Assembly (NCBI RefSeq): GCF_014395425.1
Contig: NZ_CP060711.1
Coordinates: 1,612,001 to 1,676,000 of the forward strand
DNA: 64,000 nt
Reading direction: 5' to 3'
Source of the DNA: Thermomonas brevis
GTDB taxonomy: Bacteria; Pseudomonadota; Gammaproteobacteria; Xanthomonadales; Xanthomonadaceae
This document shows, in pieces, positions 26,396-34,850 of this stretch. The position numbers and the translations under genes were made by a program. Position 1 is the stretch's first letter, and every line of letters starts with the position of its first letter. The notes under the pieces were generated by a model. The model was not told the DNA's origin and made no database searches. It saw only the letters and a list, made by a program, of their open reading frames with translations.

Positions 26396-27409
26396 TTACG
26401 CCTTCTGCTTGGCCAGCTGCCGCAACAGGTCGGGGGAGAAGTTGAACTCGCCGATCTTGGCGGCGTTGTCGGCAATGTTCTGGAAGCCCAATGCCATGAG
26501 CGTTTCAGGGCTCGCTTGCCCCAGCACCAGCGCCTGCAACGAACGGGCATCCAGCCCCTTCATCGCATTAACCAAGGCCTGCACACCGTATGCCTTGGCA
26601 TCAGCCTCCTGCTTCTTGTTCTCGGTCTGCAACTGCACCAGCTTCGCGTTTTCCTGTTCCAGTTCGACCTTGCCGGCCAGTTCCTGCGCCTGCATCTGCT
26701 GGCGCTTTTCCAGCAGAGCCCGTTCGGACTCGACCTGCGTCTCGCGCACCTGCCGCTTCTTCTGCTCGATCGACAATTCGCTGCGCAGTTCGTTCTCCTT
26801 GACCATCCGCTCCTGCTCGATTGCAGCGTTGCGGCGGGCGTAGGTCGCATCGTCGGCCTGCTTGAGGATCTCCTCGCGCATCGGCGCTTCCAGGGCACGG
26901 GCGGTTTCCGGATTGGGCTTCACGGCCAACAGATTCAACGCGGTGATTTCGATGCCGAGGCTGGACAGGCTGCCGGTGCCGGCAACTCCACGATGGGCAG
27001 ATGAGGACAGTCGCTCGGTGCCTTGCAGCACATCACGCAGATCAAGCTCCTGCAGCAGGTTGCGGAAAATGGCCTTGACCGCGTTCAGGACGCGTACCGG
27101 CAGGTGCTCCGGATCCTCGGAGGCGTATTTGCCGTCGGCTTGCAGGGTGTAGTCGAGCTGCTCGGCCAGGCGCTTCGGATCGGCGATCCGGTAGCTGACC
27201 TGGCCCTGCAAGGTCACCTGCTGGAAGTCGCGGGTGACCTCCTCGAACATGAAGGGGGCTTCGACCGCCGTGACCGGCACGCCGACCAGCGTGGACTTGG
27301 GAGCGAAGTACCAGAAGGCCAATCCGGTTCCTTCGCGGACGACACGACCGTCGCGGTACTGGAACAGGTACTGGCTGGGAGAGGATTTGACGTAGCGGAA
27401 ACCGAACAT
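26396..27409 (-). CDS. SPFH/Band 7 domain protein
   Basis: A 337-residue protein from ATG 27409, preceded by AGGAG 7 bp upstream. Residues about 1-180 are an SPFH (stomatin/prohibitin/flotillin) domain (FGFRYVKSSPSQYLFQY, then QGQVSYRIADPKRLAEQL). Residues about 185-285 form a long charged coiled coil (EEILKQADDATYARRNAA and on), followed by a short conserved tail. There is no obvious N-terminal membrane helix, unlike HflK or QmcA, so membrane attachment may be peripheral. SPFH proteins make ring- or cage-like oligomers. Being sandwiched between NAD salvage genes is not a standard housekeeping arrangement. Its role here is unknown; a scaffold or sensor for the NAD enzymes is inference. Confidence 0.8.
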   Translation of the reverse strand: MFGFRYVKSSPSQYLFQYRDGRVVREGTGLAFWYFAPKSTLVGVPVTAVEAPFMFEEVTRDFQQVTLQGQVSYRIADPKRLAEQLDYTLQADGKYASEDPEHLPVRVLNAVKAIFRNLLQELDLRDVLQGTERLSSSAHRGVAGTGSLSSLGIEITALNLLAVKPNPETARALEAPMREEILKQADDATYARRNAAIEQERMVKENELRSELSIEQKKRQVRETQVESERALLEKRQQMQAQELAGKVELEQENAKLVQLQTENKKQEADAKAYGVQALVNAMKGLDARSLQALVLGQASPETLMALGFQNIADNAAKIGEFNFSPDLLRQLAKQKA

Positions 27410-27454
27410 GGATGTTCTCCTGGAAAGGGGACGTTGGATGCAGGAAACCCTTGC

Positions 27455-27473
27455 GGCCGGGACACTCCCGGCC
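27455..27473 (-). other. Intercistronic hairpin between NAMPT and SPFH genes
   Basis: A perfect 8-bp stem (GGCCGGGA and TCCCGGCC) with a 3-nt loop in the 92-bp gap. No T tract follows on either strand, so it is more likely an mRNA processing or stability element than a terminator. Confidence 0.45.
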
Positions 27474-27501
27474 ACAGGACTCGAATCGATCAATCAGGAA
27501 C

Positions 27502-28926
27502 TCAGAGCCGCTCGGCGTTGGCGCGCTCACGCACCTGCGCGAACGTCCAGTCGTTGACGATCCTGCCGTCTTCCCAGATCGTCACCATCGCGTCCTCATG
27601 GCCCATCGGCTTGTGGATGTCGGCCAACGATGCCGCTTCGGGTGGCACCGGCTCCGTGCGGTAGCTGCCGTATTCGCGATGCCTGAGCAGCGTCATCCGT
27701 CCGCGCTTGCTCTGCTTGCCCTTGTCGGTGACCGGATCCTTGTAGACGTCGATCCAGTGGCCGTTGATCCGGGCCGCCGAGCATTTCAGTGCGAACTTCT
27801 GGGTATCGCGATTGAGCTGCTGCAACAGCGCGCCACCCATGCCGAAGGCGATGTTGTCGGTGGCGTAACCGGCGCTGGTGATGCGTTCGAGGATCGCGCG
27901 GATGCTGGTCGGATTGATGCCGTCGCCCTGGATCACGCGGACGTGGTTCAGCACCTTGTAGCCCTTGCCGTTGACGGTGTGGCCGAAGGCCTCGTCCAGC
28001 AGTTCCATGCACTGGTGCACGACTGCCACCGGATCCCCGGAATCCGGACGAATGACGACGGTGGCCCCGGAATCGATGACCTCCTGCCGCAGCGTCTTGC
28101 CCCAGTGCTCGCGGATGGCGTGGAAGATGTCATAGCTGTCCGACACCACGGCGACGATCGAACCGGGCTTGGCGAACTGCCGCAGCATGTTGCGGTAGGC
28201 CTCGGCTTCGTTCTCGCGGCCCCAGCTGGTGATCGTGCTGTGCTCGGCGGCGGGGATCGAGAAGCCCGCCATCGGCTCGTGGTAGTGGGCCTTGGCCAGC
28301 AGCAGGCCGGAGACGGTGTCCGTGCCCATGAAGTTGACGAGGTGCGCCGCGCCGCCGAAGGCGGCGGACTCCACGCTGGACACACCGCGCGACCCGAAGT
28401 CATGCAGCTTGAACGGCAGCTGCCCCTCGGGATCGTCGCTGGTGCGCTCCAGGAACTGGCGGATGGTCTGCTTGGCATGCCAGCTGATCGTGGCTACCGT
28501 CACTGGATACCAGATGCGCAGCAACATCGTTTCCAGATACGACGGCGCCCAGAACGCCTGAGGATCGGTGGACTCGATCGTCATCAGCGCGTTGTGGGTC
28601 GGCACCACCGTACCCTCGGGCACGGCGCGGATGCGGATCGGCAGCAGCCCGCCATGGTGGTCGACGATGTAGCGCCAGCCGGCCTCGTTGAACGGCTGGC
28701 CGTGGGCGGCGAACACGTCACGGGCCTCATCGACGTCGGCGTGGGTGATCGGCTTGGCCAGGTATTCCTTCAGGATGGCCTGCAGCCCGAAGAACACGGT
28801 GCGGTCATAGGTGCCGCCACGGGACTCCACGTAGAAAAAGGTGGCGTCGGTGCCGGGCGGGTATTGCAGCCAGTGGCTGGCCTTGTAGCTGTCGGTGTTG
28901 AGCAGCAGGTTGTTGAGGCATTGCAT
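27502..28926 (-). CDS. nadV: Nicotinamide phosphoribosyltransferase (NAMPT)
   Basis: A 474-residue enzyme joining nicotinamide and PRPP to give NMN, with AAGGAG 8 bp before the ATG at 28926. It follows the animal/phage NAMPT pattern closely: NTDSYKASHW at the N-terminus, FYVESRGG, HDFGSRGVSS near residue 185, NFMGTDT, and the active-site His in PAAEHSTITSWG near 229. PRPP and phosphate contacts VIRPDSGDP and FGMGGALLQQ are also visible. The length is that of full NAMPT, not of nicotinate-specific PncB. The upstream partner makes NAD from NMN, completing a two-step salvage path. Intact. Confidence 0.93.
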   Translation of the reverse strand: MQCLNNLLLNTDSYKASHWLQYPPGTDATFFYVESRGGTYDRTVFFGLQAILKEYLAKPITHADVDEARDVFAAHGQPFNEAGWRYIVDHHGGLLPIRIRAVPEGTVVPTHNALMTIESTDPQAFWAPSYLETMLLRIWYPVTVATISWHAKQTIRQFLERTSDDPEGQLPFKLHDFGSRGVSSVESAAFGGAAHLVNFMGTDTVSGLLLAKAHYHEPMAGFSIPAAEHSTITSWGRENEAEAYRNMLRQFAKPGSIVAVVSDSYDIFHAIREHWGKTLRQEVIDSGATVVIRPDSGDPVAVVHQCMELLDEAFGHTVNGKGYKVLNHVRVIQGDGINPTSIRAILERITSAGYATDNIAFGMGGALLQQLNRDTQKFALKCSAARINGHWIDVYKDPVTDKGKQSKRGRMTLLRHREYGSYRTEPVPPEAASLADIHKPMGHEDAMVTIWEDGRIVNDWTFAQVRERANAERL

Positions 28927-28988
28927 GACGGAAGCTCCTTCGCGTCGGGTGAAGCCAGCGGTCTATCCGCCGGCGGGAAAGGTCGGGT

Positions 28989-30038
28989 TCAACCCCGGCC
29001 CAGGAAAAACTCCAGGATGTGCAGGTGGTCTTCGAACAGCTTCGGACCCATCTCCAGCGCCTCACTGACCGGGATCCAGCGCGCCTTGTCGGCGTCATCG
29101 CCGCCGCGCACCTCCGGCAGTTCACCAGCCGGGAAGTCGAAGTGGAAGGCGTGGGTGATGGTGCGACCGCGCTGACTGCGCTCCGGATGATCGAAGACGT
29201 GCTGGCCTTTCTGGGAACCCTTGAGTACGGGCACCGGAATCCTGAGGCGGGTTTCCTCGCGCAATTCGCGCAGGCAGGATTCGAGCAGGCCTTCGTCCTG
29301 GTTGACGAAGCCGCCCGGCAGCGCCCACAGACCCTTGCCGGGCTCCGCCCGCCGGCGCACCAGCAGGACGTGGCCGGAGTGCACCACCACCGCATCCGTG
29401 GTGACGAAGGTCGGCGGATACGGGGCGTCCTTCCAGGCGGCCTTGTAGTGCTCGATGAACTGGTACTCGGCCACCAATTGGCCGTAGGCCGGTGAGTTCT
29501 TGCGGAAGGCCTCCAGCATGTCGAACACCGGTGCCGGTACATTGCCGCGCAGCATCAGCAGCGCGCCGTGGAAGTCGATGTGACCGGCCGAGAACAGGTA
29601 GCGGCGCAGTTCCGTCGCCGACAGGGTTTCGGTGTGTTGCACGTCCACCAGCGCCCACTGCGGGAACTCCTGCAGGTAGTAGCTGGAGGTGTCCTTGCTC
29701 ATGCCGATCAGGCCGACTTTGGCATCGGCGCTGCCGCCATCCACCTGGATCGCTTCTGCCACGGTGCGTTGCACGTTGGCGATCCACTGGCTCTCGTTGT
29801 AGAGGTGGTCACGCAGCGGGCGGATGAGCAGACGATCCTCCGCCCCGTCCAGCGCGGACTGGATCATCACGGCCCGTTCGGCGACGGTCCATGGATTGCG
29901 GATGGTGCGGGGGGTGTCGGCGGAACCGACGAGGAAGATGAGCTTCTTGGCCCGGCCCAGTGCGTGGCGGGCAACGGCGGCATGGCCGTTATGGAAGGGC
30001 TCGAATCGCCCGATGAAGACGAGATAGTCGAAGTCCAT
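28989..30038 (-). CDS. nadM: Bifunctional NMN adenylyltransferase/Nudix protein (NadM-type)
   Basis: A 349-residue protein with GGGAG close before the ATG at 30038. Residues about 1-175 are a nucleotidylyltransferase domain with GRFEPFHNGHAAV (HxGH) and LSATELRRYL (the ISSTxxR equivalent), expected to join NMN and ATP into NAD. Residues about 200-345 are a Nudix domain with box GFVNQDEGLLES then RELREET; the conserved Gly after EE appears as Arg. NadM-Nudix fusions are known, with the Nudix part often hydrolysing ADP-ribose. It is the first gene of the operon and is followed 62 bp later by the NAMPT gene. A candidate promoter lies at 30090-30117. Confidence 0.9.
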   Translation of the reverse strand: MDFDYLVFIGRFEPFHNGHAAVARHALGRAKKLIFLVGSADTPRTIRNPWTVAERAVMIQSALDGAEDRLLIRPLRDHLYNESQWIANVQRTVAEAIQVDGGSADAKVGLIGMSKDTSSYYLQEFPQWALVDVQHTETLSATELRRYLFSAGHIDFHGALLMLRGNVPAPVFDMLEAFRKNSPAYGQLVAEYQFIEHYKAAWKDAPYPPTFVTTDAVVVHSGHVLLVRRRAEPGKGLWALPGGFVNQDEGLLESCLRELREETRLRIPVPVLKGSQKGQHVFDHPERSQRGRTITHAFHFDFPAGELPEVRGGDDADKARWIPVSEALEMGPKLFEDHLHILEFFLGRG

Positions 30039-30089
30039 GAGGCTCCCTCACGGTGAATTGCCTCGGGTCTGTCCCTTGGCTTGAGTTCA

Positions 30090-30117
30090 ATGCTACGCCT
30101 TCCATTTGGCGAGTCAA
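30090..30117 (-). promoter_or_regulatory. Candidate sigma-70 promoter of the NAD operon
   Basis: On the minus strand, a TTGACT -35 box (30112-30117), a 16-bp spacer and a TAGCAT -10 box (30090-30095) lie about 52 bp upstream of the NMN adenylyltransferase start. The match is moderate and the call is by eye. Confidence 0.4.
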
Positions 30118-30210
30118 TATGATGGGACGGACTCACCACAGAGTGCCGACTAGCGCAGTGGGTACGCCATTCCCATCTCATCGCCATACCTTGCCGCCTA
30201 CCCATTCGGC

Positions 30211-30993
30211 TTAGTCATTGGCAATCGCATCAATTCGCTCGCGAAGCAGCTTTGCCCCTTCAAGAGCAAAGACCGTATCCCTATCCCTAGTCGATTGCAG
30301 CACAGCGAACGCCGTACATTTCGAACCATTCCGATAAGGCACACACCCAAGCTGGACTGGCTGTACGTTGCCACCGACATGGATGCAGTACACCGGATCG
30401 CCTACGTCATTTCGATAGTCGAATCCAACTCCGCCAGTTCCGCGCGAATAGGTGCTGTTCTGGCATCCCTTGTCTGCGATCCGATCGAAATTTGCGATGA
30501 CAGCATCGGCTGGATAGTTGGTTGCTAAAGAAAAGCGGTACCTGAACTTGTACGTGTCTCGGAGTACATCTGTTGGGGAAAAATTCGGCTCATCCCACCA
30601 GTTCATGATTTTGCCCGCCTTGTAAGGCTCCGGCTCGCTCTCCGCTTTGAATTTGAGGGAGCATCGCTCGGTTGAGCGCGCAATCTCTCGATGGAAAACT
30701 TGCCGAGCACCCTTCCCGATTGTCCCATCTGCCGCGCCCTTGAACGTCGTCACCTTGACTTGGTTTGCGGAGATGTCATCCACGTTGCCTTTGCGTAGCC
30801 CTTCCGTTTGGCTGATGACATATGAAAAGCCAAATGCCATGCCGCATGCGTCCGCCGCATCCCGAAGCTCATTGTCTCCAGGACCGATGAATTCCAGAGT
30901 TCCATCGGATGGCTCTCGTTGCTGGCCGGAGACGTTGCCCAACAATGCAAAGCCAGTTAGGCAAAAAAGCACAAGCATAGTCAGTTGCTTCAT
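30211..30993 (-). CDS. Secreted protein of unknown function
   Basis: A 260-residue protein. The ATG at 30993 is preceded by GAAGGGAACGCG and begins a clear signal peptide (KQLTMLVLFCLTGFALLGNVSG). The mature part has six or so cysteines (DACGMAF, ERCSLKF, DKGCQN, VYCIHV, LGCVPY, KCTAF), suggesting disulfides in the periplasm or outside. I recognise no domain. It is divergent from a small Xre-type regulator with an inverted repeat between them, so the two may form a regulated pair. Codon use is less GC-rich than core genes, in keeping with the surrounding island. Confidence 0.65.
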   Translation of the reverse strand: MKQLTMLVLFCLTGFALLGNVSGQQREPSDGTLEFIGPGDNELRDAADACGMAFGFSYVISQTEGLRKGNVDDISANQVKVTTFKGAADGTIGKGARQVFHREIARSTERCSLKFKAESEPEPYKAGKIMNWWDEPNFSPTDVLRDTYKFRYRFSLATNYPADAVIANFDRIADKGCQNSTYSRGTGGVGFDYRNDVGDPVYCIHVGGNVQPVQLGCVPYRNGSKCTAFAVLQSTRDRDTVFALEGAKLLRERIDAIAND

Positions 30994-31007
30994 CGCGTTC
31001 CCTTCAA

Positions 31008-31050
31008 CACCTAAAGATGGCCCATCTATAAGACTGTAGAGCTTTAGGTG
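31008..31050. promoter_or_regulatory. Inverted repeat, candidate operator of the Xre regulator
   Basis: CACCTAAAG (31008-31016) and CTTTAGGTG (31042-31050) are perfect inverted copies with a 25-bp gap. They lie in the 79-bp divergent region between the secreted-protein gene and the Xre gene, where an autoregulatory operator would be expected. Confidence 0.45.
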
Positions 31051-31072
31051 GTCCATTTCTAGTGTGTCGGGC

Positions 31073-31294
31073 ATGACAACCTCCCTGCCCGAACGCATTG
31101 GTGCCGTGGTGCGCAAGCGCCGCGAAGCCTTGGGACTTAGTCAGGAGGCATTTGCTGACCGAATTGGCATGCACCGGAACTACTATGGGGCTATCGAGCG
31201 CGGTGAGAAGACGATGCGCTTAGACACGTTTGAACGCGTTGCCATGGGATTGGAAATTGAGGCCTGGCGCCTCCTGAAGGATGGCGCTGGCTAG
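31073..31294 (+). CDS. Xre-family helix-turn-helix regulator
   Basis: A 73-residue single-domain regulator (ATG 31073; GTG 31064 in the same frame is possible). The helix-turn-helix is clear: LGLSQEAFADRIGMHRNYYGAIERGEKTM, given here in shorter terms as LSQEAFADRIG followed by YYGAIERG. Proteins of this size act as dimers on inverted repeats; one sits just upstream at 31008-31050. It is divergent from the secreted unknown, which it may repress. There is no adjacent toxin gene, so I do not call a toxin-antitoxin pair. Intact. Confidence 0.78.
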   Translation: MTTSLPERIGAVVRKRREALGLSQEAFADRIGMHRNYYGAIERGEKTMRLDTFERVAMGLEIEAWRLLKDGAG

Positions 31295-31578
31295 CATCGG
31301 CCTCTTCCGCTTCCTGACTGGATGCATCGAGACAAACGCACCATCAAACCGATCGTACTTTTCCGTTTGTTCACTCGAAGCAACTGCCAAAGTAGTCACA
31401 ACAACTTATCCGCTCACCAAAGAGAAGCGGCTTCTGCGCGCCCCTAGATGTCTAGATAGCGGCTGCTTTGACCACGTCGCGACGTGCCAATGGGGTTATG
31501 GCGATGTGCTGCACCCTTTCAGCGTGCCTCGTAGGCGGCATAGGCTTGGAATTTGCCCGTCGAGTGAGCCCCGGAGCA

Positions 31579-31608
31579 CATAGTTGGTACTGAACGGTAC
31601 CAACTATG
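31579..31608. other. Perfect 12-6-12 palindrome, possible recombinase core site
   Basis: The arms are CATAGTTGGTAC (31579-31590) and GTACCAACTATG (31597-31608), with spacer TGAACG. The 12-6-12 geometry is that of tyrosine-recombinase core sites, and the same arm sequence recurs at 19361-19514, 12 kb to the left. No recombinase gene is in the window. Confidence 0.5.
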
Positions 31609-31661
31609 GAGTTCTGCCCAGTGCGTTCCTACGAAACGGATTGCCGCAGCGCTGCCGCATT

Positions 31662-31678
31662 TGCACTAAATTAGTGCA
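31662..31678. promoter_or_regulatory. NtrC-type binding site
   Basis: TGCACTAAATTAGTGCA is a perfect 17-bp palindrome fitting the NtrC consensus TGCAC-N7-GTGCA. It ends one base before the ntrB ATG at 31680, suggesting NtrC represses or tunes its own operon. Confidence 0.65.
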
Positions 31679-31679
31679 A

Positions 31680-32709
31680 ATGGAGCCCGCGCCCGCCGAC
31701 AGCGTCCTCGACGCCCTGACCACCCCGCTGCTGCGGCTGGACGCGCAGGGCGCGGTGGCGTTCGCCAATGCGGCGATGGCGCGCTGGCTCGGCGTCAGCC
31801 GCCGCCGCCTGGCCGGCCTGCACGCCGCCGCGCTGGAGCGCGAGGGCAACCAGCTGGCCGCGCGGCTGGCGCAGCCGCAGGACGCGCCGACGCGGCTGCG
31901 CCGGGTCGGGCTGGCATTGCCGGGCAGCGACGCGCTGCGCTTCGCCGACCTGTGGCTGACCCCGGCCGAGGACGGCCTGTGGCTGGAGGCGCACCCGGTG
32001 GACGAGTTCCCCGGCGACGATCCGGCGCAGCTGCTGCCCTCGGCGCTGGCCGCCTCGCTGAAGGGCCTCGCCCACGAACTGCGCAACCCGCTGCTCGGCA
32101 TCAAGGGCGCGGCGCAGCTGCTGGCGCGGCGCGTCGATGCCGATGCGCGCGAGCTCACCGCCATCATCGAAAGCGAAGTGCAGCGGCTGGCCGCGCTGGT
32201 GGACGGCCTGCTCAACCCGGCGCCGCCGCAGGCGTTCGCGCCGCTCAACATCCACGCGGTGCTGGAGCGCGTGCTGCGGCTGGCGGAAAGCGACGCCGGC
32301 TGGGCAGTGCAGTTGCAGCGCGACTACGACCCCTCGCTGCCGGAGTTTCCGGGCGACGCCGACCGGCTTTCGCAGGCGATCTGGAACCTGGTCCGCAACG
32401 CCATCGAAGCCGACGCCGGCACGGTGACCCTGCGCACCCGCGTCGAACACGGCGCGCGCATCGGCGAGGCGCTGCTGCCGCTGGCGCTGCGCCTGGAAGT
32501 GGCCGACGACGGCCGCGGCGTGCCGCCGGAACTGGCCGAGCACCTGCTGCTGCCGCTGGTCAGCGGCCGCGCCGACGGCACCGGGCTGGGGCTGGCGCTG
32601 GCGCAGCAGGTGGCGCGCGAGCATCGCGGCGCGCTGACCTGGCGCTCGCGGCCGGGGCATACCGTGTTCACCCTGCTGCTGCCGCTGGGCGTCGAAACGG
32701 AGCAGGCCG

Positions 32710-32717
<8 letters not shown>
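31680..32717 (+). CDS. ntrB: Nitrogen regulation sensor kinase NtrB
   Basis: A 345-residue cytoplasmic sensor kinase/phosphatase that controls NtrC in response to PII. The N-terminal PAS domain (LTTPLLRLDAQGAVAFAN) leads to the H-box with His in LAHELRNPLLGIKGAAQ near residue 138, the N-box NLVRNAIEA, and the G-boxes DDGRGVPPE and GTGLGLALA. The start at 31680 aligns with the family N-terminus, but an NtrC palindrome occupies the position of the ribosome site, so translation may be leaderless or the start may be weak. It overlaps ntrC by 8 bp. No glnA lies upstream; the region to the left is an accessory island. Confidence 0.92.
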
Positions 32718-34125
<1,408 letters not shown>

Positions 34126-34191
34126 CGCCTCTTCATGCCTGCTGAAGCCATCCGCCGGCATAGTGCCCATCCACGCAAAGGGAGACTCCCC

Positions 34192-34773
34192 ATGAAGCCG
34201 TTGTCCCACGCCGCCCTCGCCCTTGCCGTCGCCGCCACGCTCGCCGCCTGCGCCAGCGCGCCGCCGCAGACCGCCACCCCAAGTGCGCCCGCGCCGGCCG
34301 CGCACAACGCCAGCACCGCGAAGCAGGCGGTCGCCAACCTCGCCTCGGCCTCGGGCAGTCTGGTCAGCGGCCGGCTGACGCTGGCGCCGATGGGCGACGG
34401 CGTGCACCTCGCCGGCGACATCGGCGGCCTGCAGCCGGGCAGCAGCCACGGCTTCCACATCCACGAGAAGGGCGACTGCAGCGCGGTCGATGCCAGCAGC
34501 GCCGGCGGCCATTTCAATCCCGGCGCGCAGCCGCACGGCCGCGCCGGCCACGGCGCGCACCATGCCGGCGACAGCGACAACCTGGTCGCCGACGCCAACG
34601 GCGTGGCCCATGTCGATGCGCACGTGTCCGGCGTCAGCCTCGGCGGCGGCGCAGCTAACGATGTTGCCGGCCGCGCGATCATCATCCATGCCGTGGCCGA
34701 CGACTACAGCAGCCAGCCGGCCGGCAACGCCGGTGCGCGCGTGGCCTGCGGAGTGATTCGCGTCACCCAGTAA
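34192..34773 (+). CDS. sodC: Cu/Zn superoxide dismutase, lipoprotein
   Basis: A 193-residue periplasmic dismutase. The ATG at 34192 follows GGGAGA, and the signal ends with lipobox LAAC, so it is probably lipid-anchored. Metal ligands are visible: GFHIHEKGDCSA with two His near residue 88, GGHFNPGAQPHG with bridging and zinc His near 105, HAGDSDNL with Asp near 125, and Cys in VACGVI near the C-terminus pairing with the Cys of GDC. The frame upstream of the ATG is not used. Monocistronic; a long hairpin downstream may serve as its end. Confidence 0.93.
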   Translation: MKPLSHAALALAVAATLAACASAPPQTATPSAPAPAAHNASTAKQAVANLASASGSLVSGRLTLAPMGDGVHLAGDIGGLQPGSSHGFHIHEKGDCSAVDASSAGGHFNPGAQPHGRAGHGAHHAGDSDNLVADANGVAHVDAHVSGVSLGGGAANDVAGRAIIIHAVADDYSSQPAGNAGARVACGVIRVTQ

Positions 34774-34806
34774 CTGCGCGCCGCGGATCGATGTCCGCTT
34801 CGAGTG

Positions 34807-34848
34807 CGGGTTTCCGCTAACGGGACTAGCCCCGTTGCCGGAAGCCCG
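34807..34848 (+). other. Long stem-loop overlapping the next gene's ribosome site
   Basis: CGGGTTTCCG (34807-34816) pairs imperfectly with CGGAAGCCCG (34839-34848), with an inner ACGGG/CCCGT stem. The right arm contains the GGAAG that would serve the ATG at 34851. It may terminate sodC transcription or hide the start of the lipoprotein gene. Confidence 0.45.
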
Positions 34849-34850
34849 CC

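Larger units (their letters stand above)
31295..31679. other. Intergenic stretch at the right island boundary
   Basis: About 385 bp of lower GC with no supported gene. It contains the perfect palindrome at 31579-31608 and, at its end, the NtrC-type site at 31662-31678. Confidence 0.5.

Noticed and set aside
31073-31294. Xre regulator as antitoxin of a toxin-antitoxin pair
   Set aside because: No toxin-like partner adjacent; the divergent gene encodes an exported protein.
31281-31583. 100-codon frame after the Xre gene
   Set aside because: Biased composition, no start signal, and it runs into the palindrome at 31579.
19361-31608. tRNA gene as integration site of the island
   Set aside because: No cloverleaf-like sequence or tRNA 3' end was found at either boundary.
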